From the NCBI GenBank assembly GCA_024643365.1, contig JAHENC010000001.1, forward strand, positions 1-64,000: DNA of 64,000 nt, given 5' to 3'. The notes below the pieces were generated by a model. That model worked only from the letters and a program-made list of their open reading frames with translations, did no database searches and was not told where the DNA came from. The stretch comes from Crocinitomicaceae bacterium (GTDB lineage: Bacteria; Bacteroidota; Bacteroidia; Flavobacteriales_D; Crocinitomicaceae). The stretch's first letter is position 1; the number at the start of each line of letters is the position of its first letter. Of the stretch, positions 26,678-34,739 are shown piece after piece. The translations under genes and the position numbers were made by a program.

Positions 26678-26742
26678 CGAGATGATTTTTAGCTATTTAC
26701 AACCAAGTTCTTCAAAGGTTCAAAAAAAGTCTCAATAATCCG

Positions 26743-26750
26743 TAGATTTG
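26743..26750 (+). promoter_or_regulatory. TAnnTTTG -7 box (TAGATTTG) for the beta-helix lipoprotein
   Basis: TAGATTTG ends eight bases before the ATG at 26759, giving a very short leader of about four to five bases. No clear -33 element is seen. Confidence 0.5.
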
Positions 26751-26758
26751 TTCGTTAT

Positions 26759-28150
26759 ATGAACATGAGATTATTCTTTTCCACCATTTTCGGTTGTTTA
26801 CTCGTTCTTTTCACCCTTAGCACAAGCTCATGTGGAAAGCATGTCATCCTATCAAAAAACAATTTAAGTTTCTCCAAGGATACCGTTGTATTTGATACCG
26901 TTTTCACGACCATTGGATCGACAACACAGCAATTTAAAATTTACAACAAGGACTCCAAAACGATTAAAATTGACGAAATCGAATTAATGGGTGGGACAAG
27001 TTCCAAATTTTCCATGAATGTTGATGGACTTCAAGGTACACAAATAGAGGACCTCTACATCGAAGGTGGGGATAGTTTGTTTGTCTTTGTTGAAGTTACC
27101 TTGGATCCAAACGGCACAAATTTACCGTTGGTGATTGAAGATTCCATTCGCTTTAAATCCAATGAAAAAAACCAATTTGTGAAACTAGCCGCATGGGGAC
27201 AGGACGCTTATTTTCACTACAAAGATTTAAACGAAGGTATTTGGCCTAACGACAAACCTCATGTTGTTTATGGTTATGCCGCAGTTGACTCGGCAAAAAC
27301 ATTAAATATTCAAGCTGGAACGCATATTTACATGCACAAAAACGCCATTTTGTACGTGTACAAATCGACCTTAAACATTCAAGGAACTCTAGGCAATGAA
27401 GTCATCATCGAAGGAGATCGCTTGGAGCAAGATTATCAAAATGTGAGTGGACAATTTTATGGCATTTACTTTCAACAAGCGCGTCCATGTACAATTGATT
27501 ACGCGATCATCAAAAACGGGACATCCGGAGTACACTTATACGACGAGGACCCAACAAATACTGGTTATACATTGACAATGACCAACACGATTATTAAAAA
27601 TCAAGCACGGTATGGTGTATTTATTTTTGCTGGAGCGAAAGTGAAAGCAGAAAACTGCATCATCGCTAAAAACGGCACACATGCGCTGTTTGTCCTTCAA
27701 GGAGGCGACTTTAATTTCAATCATTGTGACTTACTCGGATACGGAAGTTCAACGAATCCAGCAGTGGGAATCAGTAATTATTACACGGATTATAGTGCCG
27801 GACAAACCAATGTGTCCTCTATTGACGAAGGAAAACTGTACAATTGTGTCGTAACAGGAAACTTAACGACGGAATTTGCCATGGATACCATTCAGATGTC
27901 CGGAGTGGTTTTAAATTTTGACTTTAAAAACACGTTATTACGTTCCGAAGAAGTTTATACGGACTCCTTCTACGATGCAAGCGTCATCTGGAATGGCAAC
28001 GCTCTTTTCACGAATCCATCAGAGTTTGATTTTACCTTTGGAAGTAATTCAGTTTTACAAGGAACTGGAGTGAACACAAGCGTGGTAACAGATATTCTTG
28101 GAAATCCTCGTAACAATCCACCGGATATTGGTGCAATTGAACTGAACTAA
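26759..28150 (+). CDS. Beta-helix lipoprotein
   Basis: This 463-residue protein has a lipoprotein signal (hydrophobic stretch, then S-T-S-S-C-G-K). An Ig-like domain follows (FDTVFTTIGSTTQQFKIYN), then a region of right-handed parallel beta-helix turns (TIDYAIIKNGTSGVHLY, TNTIIKNQARYGVFIFAGAKV, NCIIAKNGTHALFV). The end GNPRNNPPDIGAIELN is typical of choice-of-anchor beta-helix proteins in Bacteroidota. It is probably surface- or periplasm-exposed and may bind polysaccharide. No catalytic residues can be assigned. It ends at a strong bidirectional terminator shared with mdh. Confidence 0.8.
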   Translation: MNMRLFFSTIFGCLLVLFTLSTSSCGKHVILSKNNLSFSKDTVVFDTVFTTIGSTTQQFKIYNKDSKTIKIDEIELMGGTSSKFSMNVDGLQGTQIEDLYIEGGDSLFVFVEVTLDPNGTNLPLVIEDSIRFKSNEKNQFVKLAAWGQDAYFHYKDLNEGIWPNDKPHVVYGYAAVDSAKTLNIQAGTHIYMHKNAILYVYKSTLNIQGTLGNEVIIEGDRLEQDYQNVSGQFYGIYFQQARPCTIDYAIIKNGTSGVHLYDEDPTNTGYTLTMTNTIIKNQARYGVFIFAGAKVKAENCIIAKNGTHALFVLQGGDFNFNHCDLLGYGSSTNPAVGISNYYTDYSAGQTNVSSIDEGKLYNCVVTGNLTTEFAMDTIQMSGVVLNFDFKNTLLRSEEVYTDSFYDASVIWNGNALFTNPSEFDFTFGSNSVLQGTGVNTSVVTDILGNPRNNPPDIGAIELN

Positions 28151-28162
28151 AAATATTAGGAC

Positions 28163-28198
28163 AAAAAAAATGCGGGTCAAAATTGACCCGCATTTTTT
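28163..28198. terminator. Bidirectional rho-independent terminator between the lipoprotein gene and mdh
   Basis: The stem ATGCGGGTC/GACCCGCAT closes over AAAATT, with an A-run on the left and a T-run on the right. It therefore works for both the plus-strand gene ending at 28150 and the minus-strand mdh ending at 28216. Confidence 0.92.
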
Positions 28199-28215
28199 AT
28201 TTCGTTGAATTGGAC

Positions 28216-29154
28216 TTATGCGTTAGCAATCATGTTATCCAAAACTTCCATCACACTTTTAACTGCTTCAGCTGACTCTACTAAAAGAGCACGTTCTGCG
28301 TCGTTCAATTGCAATTCGATGATTTTCTCGATACCGTTTTTACCAAGTACCACTGGTACACCAAGGTAGATATCGTTCATTCCATACTCACCTTGCAACC
28401 AAGCACAAACTGGGAAGATACGTTTTTGATCACGTACAATTGCTTCTACCATTTGAGCAGCTGCAGCTCCTGGAGCATACCATGCTGAAGTACCTAATAA
28501 TTTAACGATTTCACCACCACCGAATTTCGTGCGTTCGATGATTTCGTTCAATTTAGATTCTTCGATTAATTCCGTAACTGGAATACCACCTACAGTCGTG
28601 TAACGAGGAAGTGGAACCATTGTGTCACCATGTCCACCCATCAATACTGCTTGAATATCTTTCGGGGAAACATTTAACTCCGTTGCTAAAAATGCACGGT
28701 AACGAGCTGTATCAAGTACACCTGCCATTCCGAATACTTTGCTTGGGTCTGTGTTTGCATTCAAATACGCACAGTATGTCATCACATCTAATGGATTAGA
28801 AACAACAACGATGATCGCATTTGGTGAATACTTCACGATGTTCTCTGTCACGGTCTTAACAATACCAGCATTGGTAGCGATAAGGTCGTCACGAGACATT
28901 CCTGGTTTTCTTGGCAAACCTGAAGTAATAACAACTACGTCAGAATCCGCTGTTTTTGCGTAATCATTTGTTGATCCAATCGTACGTGAATCGTACAAAT
29001 TAATAGGAGATGTTTGCCAAATATCAAGCGCTTTACCTTCGGCAAATCCCTCTTTAATATCTAGTAAAACAATTTCGTTAGCAATTTCTCTTTGTGCCAA
29101 CACATCTGCACAGGTTGCACCTACATTACCTGCACCTACTACGGTTACTTTCAT
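28216..29154 (-). CDS. mdh: Malate dehydrogenase (LDH-like type)
   Basis: This 312-residue NAD-dependent enzyme interconverts malate and oxaloacetate in the TCA cycle. The Rossmann motif VVGAGNVGATCAD is at 4-16. The substrate loop has Arg residues in SGLPRKPGMSRDDL, where the arginine pair marks malate rather than lactate specificity. The catalytic His is in MGGHGDTMVPL. The length is usual for the LDH-like MDH group found in Bacteroidota. It is monocistronic, with a terminator behind it. Confidence 0.97.
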   Translation of the reverse strand: MKVTVVGAGNVGATCADVLAQREIANEIVLLDIKEGFAEGKALDIWQTSPINLYDSRTIGSTNDYAKTADSDVVVITSGLPRKPGMSRDDLIATNAGIVKTVTENIVKYSPNAIIVVVSNPLDVMTYCAYLNANTDPSKVFGMAGVLDTARYRAFLATELNVSPKDIQAVLMGGHGDTMVPLPRYTTVGGIPVTELIEESKLNEIIERTKFGGGEIVKLLGTSAWYAPGAAAAQMVEAIVRDQKRIFPVCAWLQGEYGMNDIYLGVPVVLGKNGIEKIIELQLNDAERALLVESAEAVKSVMEVLDNMIANA

Positions 29155-29303
29155 TTGATCTATGTATTAGTTCGTACTTGCTTAATAGCGACACGAATTT
29201 AGTGAATTTGAGGAAAATTTAGTTTATTTGAACGTATTTTTCCATTTTATTTATTCTAAGAGGCAACCGACGTACCTTAGCGTCGTTTTAAAATTGTTGA
29301 AAA

Positions 29304-29876
29304 TTGGAGAACCAGGGTCATTTAAAGGAAATTGTGGAGGGATGCATCCGTGGCGAACGACGTTCGCAGGAGGCATTATTTAAGCAATTTTACGGAAAAA
29401 TGATGGTGGTTTGTTTGCGCTACATGACGGATCGCGACACCGCACAAGAGGTTCTTCAAGAGGCATTTTTAAAGGTCTTTGACAAATTGGAGGTTTTTGA
29501 TTTCAAAGGTTCATTGGAGGGATGGATTCGTCGCATTGTAGCAAATACAGCGATAGACGCCCTTCGGAAAGCCAAACGGAATCCATTTTTGAGTGACCAG
29601 GACACCGACTTCAAACAAGCGGCACGAGATGAGTTAGTGGAGCGAGAAGAATTAGATGTAATTGATTTAAAGGCTGAAATAGCCATGGAAGCAATTGCTA
29701 AACTTTCCCCAGCTTACCGAACTGTTTTTAACTTATTTGTATTGGAAGACCACACTCACAAAGAAATCGCTGAACTTTTGGGCATCAGCGAGGGAACCTC
29801 AAAATCCAATTTGGCGAAGGCAAAAATGAACCTTCAACGCATATTAAATGAAAAATTCGTAAACATCGACAAATGA
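29304..29876 (+). CDS. ECF-type RNA polymerase sigma factor (module 4), TTG start
   Basis: This 190-residue protein has region 2 at about 20-90 (ALFKQFYGKMMVVCLRYM, LEGWIRRIVANTAIDALRK) and region 4 at about 130-180 (YRTVFNLFVLEDHTHKEIAELLGIS). A stop codon lies two codons upstream, and the first internal ATG is within region 2. TTG at 29304 is therefore the only start that keeps the domain intact. It shares the 'TVFNLF' segment with the sigma factors at 8288-8830 and 12383-12943. It overlaps its membrane partner by 4 bp (ATGA). Confidence 0.9.
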   Translation: MENQGHLKEIVEGCIRGERRSQEALFKQFYGKMMVVCLRYMTDRDTAQEVLQEAFLKVFDKLEVFDFKGSLEGWIRRIVANTAIDALRKAKRNPFLSDQDTDFKQAARDELVEREELDVIDLKAEIAMEAIAKLSPAYRTVFNLFVLEDHTHKEIAELLGISEGTSKSNLAKAKMNLQRILNEKFVNIDK

Positions 29877-31126
29877 AAGATGGTTTAGAAAATAACTTTA
29901 AAGAGGCCTTGAATAATTTCGAGATTCCTTATGATGCAAAAGCATGGGAATCCTTAAATAAAAAATTGAGCGCCAAAAAATGGTATCAGACAACGCAGGT
30001 CAAATGGTCAGCTGCTATGATTATTGCCATTGGTATTTTGGCATATTTCACCCTACCAAATTCAGCTACCGACACATTAAAAGAATCACAGGATAAAACG
30101 TCAAAAAGGAAAACGAATTCTTCAATTACTGTTTCACCTAATCAAAGTAAATCATCTCCTTCTACTCAAAAAAGTTTAGTTAGTAAAGGAACAAATCCAA
30201 AAGAGATTGATCCAGTAATGAGTACCGGACAAATACCTCCAGTAGTCATAACTGAACTTATTCCTCATTCGATTCCACTTATTTTGGATCAAACGGATGT
30301 ACTAGGTTTAACAGACCAAGCGATTGATCGTCAAGAACCAACACCGTCCTACAACGGGCGTATCGCCATAATTGATTTCAAAAATAGATGTCAAGGAGAA
30401 ACCTTACAGTTGGAGGCGGATAAACACCATATGGTTATTATAGAATATGCTGGTGAAGAACTTCATTTTTCTTACCATGAAGCCATTTCATTGAAATTAA
30501 CGGAGCCGGGGAAAGTAATCTTAACCGCGAATACCGGACCTTACGGACAATTTGAGGAATTTGGGAGTTTTATTGTGAGCTCAGCGCCTACCTTAAACAT
30601 CCATGCTGACCGCATTCTGAATTACGAAGATGGACTTCCAAAAATGAGTATTCAAGCAGAGGCTAGTGAAGGACATATCACTTGGCACTCGACGAATATC
30701 CTCAATACAAGTACCGGAAAAAATGTTGAATTATTGGCCTTTGATAAAGGTTTTGCCATCGTTGAAGTGCAAGCAACTGGAACTAACGGTTGTACCGCGA
30801 AAGAGAAAGAAATGATTCAGATTCCATCTGACTACAATCTTCTCGCAGTAAATGCATTTAATCCACAATCACAGGACAGCCGAAACAATACGTTTATGCC
30901 TTTTGCATTAACCATTCGTCAAACACCGTTCAGGTTAATTGTTTTGGATCCAGATAACGGTGGACTCGTATTCGAATCAACCGATGCAAGTAATGCGTGG
31001 GACGGAATTGATCGTAGAGATGGCAAGCTAGTTCCAAGTAACAAGGCTTACATTTGGAAGGTCGTTATTCAACATCCTGTTCAAGGGGAGAAAGGTGAAT
31101 ACCGAGGGACCATTGTTCGAATGTAA
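29873..31126 (+). CDS. Membrane-anchored ECF partner with a T9SS type B (CHU_C)-like C-terminal domain
   Basis: This 417-residue protein has a cytoplasmic head (MKDGLENNFKEALNNFEIPY), one TM helix at about 45-61 (WSAAMIIAIGILAYFTL) and a Ser/Thr/Lys linker. Two beta-rich, Ig-like regions span about 150-320 (ATGTNGCTAKEKEMIQI). The C-terminal ~90 residues contain NAFNPQSQDSRNNTFMPF, LIVLDPDNGGLVFES, AWDGIDRRDGK and AYIWKVVIQ. That order reproduces the CHU_C/T9SS type B pattern: N-x-F-x-P, D-R-x-G-x-x-V-F, W-D-G, Y-x-W/Y. Such domains normally end secreted proteins, so one behind an uncleaved TM helix is unusual. The anti-sigma role is inferred from the overlap with the sigma gene. Confidence 0.75.
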   Translation: MKDGLENNFKEALNNFEIPYDAKAWESLNKKLSAKKWYQTTQVKWSAAMIIAIGILAYFTLPNSATDTLKESQDKTSKRKTNSSITVSPNQSKSSPSTQKSLVSKGTNPKEIDPVMSTGQIPPVVITELIPHSIPLILDQTDVLGLTDQAIDRQEPTPSYNGRIAIIDFKNRCQGETLQLEADKHHMVIIEYAGEELHFSYHEAISLKLTEPGKVILTANTGPYGQFEEFGSFIVSSAPTLNIHADRILNYEDGLPKMSIQAEASEGHITWHSTNILNTSTGKNVELLAFDKGFAIVEVQATGTNGCTAKEKEMIQIPSDYNLLAVNAFNPQSQDSRNNTFMPFALTIRQTPFRLIVLDPDNGGLVFESTDASNAWDGIDRRDGKLVPSNKAYIWKVVIQHPVQGEKGEYRGTIVRM

Positions 31127-31176
31127 AAAAATCACTTAAGTTGTGTGAGAGGGAGAAAATTCCCGTGGATTATCGT

Positions 31177-31184
31177 TATTTTTG
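31177..31184 (+). promoter_or_regulatory. TAnnTTTG -7 box (TATTTTTG) upstream of mutL operon
   Basis: TATTTTTG lies ten bases before the ATG of a 28-codon leader ORF and about 90 bases before mutL. No TTTG is found at the expected -33 position. Confidence 0.4.
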
Positions 31185-31193
31185 CAAGTAACG

Positions 31194-31280
31194 ATGCGAA
31201 CAAATTACCATAATCTTCAGGACATTTTTCTAACTTCTGTTGGGAATGAATCGAACAACTTCATCCCTGTCAGACTATGA
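31194..31280 (+). CDS. Possible 28-codon leader peptide overlapping mutL start (uORF)
   Basis: ATG at 31194 opens a frame for MRTNYHNLQDIFLTSVGNES plus eight further residues. It ends at a TGA (31278-31280) that overlaps the mutL ATG in the arrangement ATGA. The ATG is the first one after the predicted transcription start. The exact overlap suggests translational coupling, but a short ORF could arise by chance. No known peptide is recognised. Confidence 0.3.
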   Translation: MRTNYHNLQDIFLTSVGNESNNFIPVRL

Positions 31281-33106
31281 GTATCATTCAACTTCTTCCA
31301 GAACACATTGCGAATCAGATTGCTGCAGGTGAGGTGATTCAACGTCCAGCTTCTGTAGTCAAAGAACTGATGGAGAATTCCATCGATGCTGGTGCGCAAT
31401 TCGTCCAACTTCATGTGAAAGATGCCGGAAAGACCTTGATTCAAGTAGTAGATGACGGAAATGGAATGAGCCCAGAAGATGCTGTCAAATGTTTTCAGCG
31501 TCATGCCACCAGCAAATTAAAAAGTGCGGATGATTTATTCCGCCTACAAACAAAAGGATTTCGCGGTGAGGCTTTGGCTTCAATCGCCTCCATTGCTCAT
31601 GTGAGCATGCGGACCAAACAAGAAGATTCCGACACTGGCACACTCATCGAAGTAGAAGGAAACACCATCAAAACCAACGAACAAATTGTCTGTTCCAAAG
31701 GAACAGTTTTCGAGGTGAAAAATCTTTTTTACAATGTTCCGGCGAGAAGAAATTTTTTAAAATCTGAAAGTATTGAGTTTGGACACATTCGCGACGAATT
31801 TGAACGTGTTGCCTTGGCACATCCTGATATTAAATTTAGTTTACATCACAACGGACAAGAAACCTACCAACTGCAAGCTGGAGTGCTGCGCATGCGTGTA
31901 GCGAGTATTTTTGGACGTAACAGTAATGAACGATTGGTTCCAATTGAGGAGCAAACGAATATCGTATCCATTAAAGGATTCCTGGGTAAACCAGATGCAG
32001 CAAAGAAGACACGTGGAGAACAATTTTTCTTTGTGAACAACCGATTTTTCAAGGATTCTTACTTCCATCATGCGATAACCAAGGCATTTGATGGCATGAT
32101 TAGCGATAAACATTATCCGAGTTATTGCATTTATTTGGACGTTGATCCGGCAAAAATCGATGTCAACATTCATCCCACAAAAACAGAAATCAAATTCGAA
32201 GAGGACCGATTTATCTATTCGATACTGTTGAGTTGTGTTCGTCAGGCACTTGGGAAATACAACATCTTCCCTACCCTTGATTTTGAAGCAGAAACGAGTT
32301 TTGATGTTCCAAGTTCTTTTCGGAAAAATGAACCGATGGAGCCACAGATTATGGTGGACCCCAGCTTTAATCCTTTTCAAACTCAAAAGTCAACTGGTGG
32401 ATCAACTGGAAATGGATTTTCGAAAGCGTTGAAAAACGAGGGGTTCGGTCAAGCAATGCCTAGTCCGGCGGATTGGGATCAGTTTTATCAAATTGAAGAG
32501 GAAACATCAGGACAAGGGGTCATTTCCACACAGACCATCGGATTTGAAGAAAAAAATGAAGTTGGGAACTACTTGATTCACGATCGGTACATCTTTTCAC
32601 CAACAAAATCTGGCCTACTCGTTATCGACGTGAAACGAGCGAAATGGCGCATTTTATATACTGAGTTAATCGGGAAATTCATTCACCAAGCACTCGATAG
32701 CCAACAAATGCTTTTTCCAATAGAGAAAGAACTTTCAAAGGTAGAAATGGATCTTTGGATGAGTCATGAAAAGTTACTCAAACAACTTGGATTTCAATGT
32801 GAATATCAACTCGAAACACTTTTCATTCATGGTGTTCCAACCGTACTTCCAGAAAACAGTATCGACGCATGCGTTAATTCCTTGCTTGCCGATTTACAAG
32901 ACCGGGACATCGATCAAGGAGATGTAGCACATCATTTGGTTCGACGTTTGACGCAGAACGCGTCTAAGGATGCAGTCGTTCGACGTTCAGAAGAGGCGCA
33001 AGCACTTGTTGAAGCCTTATTTCAATGTGAGGAACATACTGTTGCTCCAAACGGAAAAAAAATCATGCATACAGTCTTATTAACGGATATTGCATCAAAC
33101 TTTTAA
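31277..33106 (+). CDS. mutL: DNA mismatch repair protein MutL
   Basis: This 609-residue GHKL ATPase couples MutS mismatch recognition to strand processing. N-terminal motifs are intact: ELMENSIDAGA, DDGNGMSPED and TKGFRGEALASIASI. The transducer domain (FFFVNNRFFKDSYFHHAI, VDVNIHPTKTEIKF) is present. The C-terminal dimerisation region carries VIDVKRAKWRILYTEL where endonuclease-type MutLs have DQHA-x2-E-x4-E, so the metal-binding nuclease motif is absent. It heads a tightly packed operon with two rhomboid proteases, an endonuclease/phosphatase-fold protein and a glutamine amidotransferase. Confidence 0.95.
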   Translation: MSIIQLLPEHIANQIAAGEVIQRPASVVKELMENSIDAGAQFVQLHVKDAGKTLIQVVDDGNGMSPEDAVKCFQRHATSKLKSADDLFRLQTKGFRGEALASIASIAHVSMRTKQEDSDTGTLIEVEGNTIKTNEQIVCSKGTVFEVKNLFYNVPARRNFLKSESIEFGHIRDEFERVALAHPDIKFSLHHNGQETYQLQAGVLRMRVASIFGRNSNERLVPIEEQTNIVSIKGFLGKPDAAKKTRGEQFFFVNNRFFKDSYFHHAITKAFDGMISDKHYPSYCIYLDVDPAKIDVNIHPTKTEIKFEEDRFIYSILLSCVRQALGKYNIFPTLDFEAETSFDVPSSFRKNEPMEPQIMVDPSFNPFQTQKSTGGSTGNGFSKALKNEGFGQAMPSPADWDQFYQIEEETSGQGVISTQTIGFEEKNEVGNYLIHDRYIFSPTKSGLLVIDVKRAKWRILYTELIGKFIHQALDSQQMLFPIEKELSKVEMDLWMSHEKLLKQLGFQCEYQLETLFIHGVPTVLPENSIDACVNSLLADLQDRDIDQGDVAHHLVRRLTQNASKDAVVRRSEEAQALVEALFQCEEHTVAPNGKKIMHTVLLTDIASNF

Positions 33107-33109
33107 TCT

Positions 33110-33844
33110 ATGTTAAACAACCTTCCTCAAGTAACGAAAAACATCATTTTACTGAACATCATGTTCTATTTAGCGACGTTGGTGCTTCAATCGCAAGGAA
33201 TTGACTTAACGGATAGCCTTGGAGCCCATATCGTGAATACACCGCTATTTAAACCATTTCAAATTGTCACGCATTTCTTTATGCATGGTGGATTTTTTCA
33301 CATTCTCTTCAACATGTACCTTTTCGCGATTTTGGGCGCATATTTAGAACACATTTGGGGACCAAAACGCTTTTTCATTTTCTATATTTCCACCGCACTT
33401 GGCGCATTTGCTTTGTATAATATCATGGACGTTATGGAAGTAATGGAATTCAAAGCAATGATTATAGACCAAGGATTCAGTATTTCAGAAATTAATCAAC
33501 TGATCTTGAATAATGACCGAGACGCATTACTTGCAACAAATAGTTCAGCCGTTATTGGATACGCACAACAATCGTTCACACCAATGGTCGGAGCCTCTGG
33601 AGCCATTTTTGGTGTAATGGCTGCCTTCGCAATTCTCTTTCCTAACACGGAATTTCGACTTTATTTTGCCATTCCAGTGAAAGCGAAATATTTTGTTGCT
33701 GCTTATTTCTTGATTGAAGTATACTTGTCTTTTCAAAATAACGCGAACGACAGCACTGCACATTTAGCGCATGTCGGTGGTGCAATCGTTGGAGCAATCA
33801 TCGTGCTGTTTTGGAGAAAAGCGGACCGATCTAACTTTTGGTAA
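33110..33844 (+). CDS. Rhomboid family intramembrane serine protease (first of tandem pair)
   Basis: This 244-residue, six-TM protein carries the catalytic Ser163 in G161-A-S-G, the partner His221 in A-H-V-G-G, and the oxyanion H64-x-x-x-N68 (HILFN). All rhomboid catalytic elements are therefore present. It would cleave single-pass membrane proteins within or near the bilayer. The sequence contains a ~35-residue polar insert between TM3 and TM4 (about 112-148), which is longer than in compact bacterial rhomboids. It starts four bases after mutL and abuts the second rhomboid gene. Confidence 0.93.
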   Translation: MLNNLPQVTKNIILLNIMFYLATLVLQSQGIDLTDSLGAHIVNTPLFKPFQIVTHFFMHGGFFHILFNMYLFAILGAYLEHIWGPKRFFIFYISTALGAFALYNIMDVMEVMEFKAMIIDQGFSISEINQLILNNDRDALLATNSSAVIGYAQQSFTPMVGASGAIFGVMAAFAILFPNTEFRLYFAIPVKAKYFVAAYFLIEVYLSFQNNANDSTAHLAHVGGAIVGAIIVLFWRKADRSNFW

Positions 33845-34738
33845 ATGCAAGGTAGAAATTTCATAGATGAACTAAGGTATCAGTTGCGTGCCGGGACAAT
33901 GACTAATCGCTTGATTATCGTCAATGTTTGTGTTTTTCTATCGCTCCTTTTAATCAAAAAGAGTTTATTACTTTTCAACATCGACCCATTAATGAGTGAT
34001 GGATGGATTCATCAATTATTCGACTTAAACAGTTCGTTTTCAGCATTTATACGAGCGCCATGGGGACTTATAACTAGTATCTTCACTCACGAACAGTTTG
34101 GACACCTATTGTTTAACATGTTGTTCCTCTACTTTTCCGGTCGATTTTTCGAACAATATTTCACTAGAAAAAAATTGTGGTTGACCTATTTATTCGGTGG
34201 GATTGCTGGCGGAATATTAGAACTCTTAGCGAATAATCTATTTCCCGCCTTGCAAGGAACAAACGTAGTCATACTTGGTGCCTCTGGTTCTATTATGGCC
34301 ATTTTCACAGCACTTGCCTTTTATCAACCAAATCTTCAGGTGAACTTATTTGGAATTTTCCCTATCCGTATTTACTTCTTGGCTTTGTTCTTCTTGTTCA
34401 AGGACTTAATCAATATTGGTACGGATGATCAAATCGCCCACTTTGCTCATTTGGGTGGTGCCATTTTTGGATTATTATCCATTCAAAACCTACATTCACC
34501 GAAAAACATATTAAACAAAATTGACGGTCTAATATCCCGCTTCACAACGGTTTTTAAACGTGAGAATAAGGCAAAGTCCACACGGACAAGGTTTAAGACG
34601 GATAAGGAATTTAATACCGAAAAACGTCAAAAACAAGTGAAAATGGACCAAATTCTGGATAAAATCTCCAAATCAGGCTATGATTCACTGAGCAAAGCAG
34701 AGAAAGAATTTTTGTTCCATCAAAGTAAAAACAGCTAA
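33845..34738 (+). CDS. Rhomboid family intramembrane serine protease (second of tandem pair)
   Basis: This 297-residue protein has six TM helices, catalytic Ser147 in GASGS, His202 in A-H-L-G-G, and H87-x-x-x-N91 (HLLFN). A cytoplasmic C-terminal tail of ~85 residues is basic and ends in a helical segment (MDQILDKISKSGYDSLSKAE) that recalls the short C-terminal motif of Bacteroidota rhomboids. The ATG starts on the base after the stop of the first rhomboid. The two are related but clearly diverged, so this looks like an old duplication with separate substrates. Candidate substrates in this window are the single-pass sigma partners, which is speculation. Confidence 0.93.
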   Translation: MQGRNFIDELRYQLRAGTMTNRLIIVNVCVFLSLLLIKKSLLLFNIDPLMSDGWIHQLFDLNSSFSAFIRAPWGLITSIFTHEQFGHLLFNMLFLYFSGRFFEQYFTRKKLWLTYLFGGIAGGILELLANNLFPALQGTNVVILGASGSIMAIFTALAFYQPNLQVNLFGIFPIRIYFLALFFLFKDLINIGTDDQIAHFAHLGGAIFGLLSIQNLHSPKNILNKIDGLISRFTTVFKRENKAKSTRTRFKTDKEFNTEKRQKQVKMDQILDKISKSGYDSLSKAEKEFLFHQSKNS

Positions 34739-34739
34739 G

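Noticed and set aside
31841..32386. 181-residue minus-strand frame inside mutL
   Set aside because: It lies entirely antisense to conserved MutL motifs, has a biased composition, and shows no domain.
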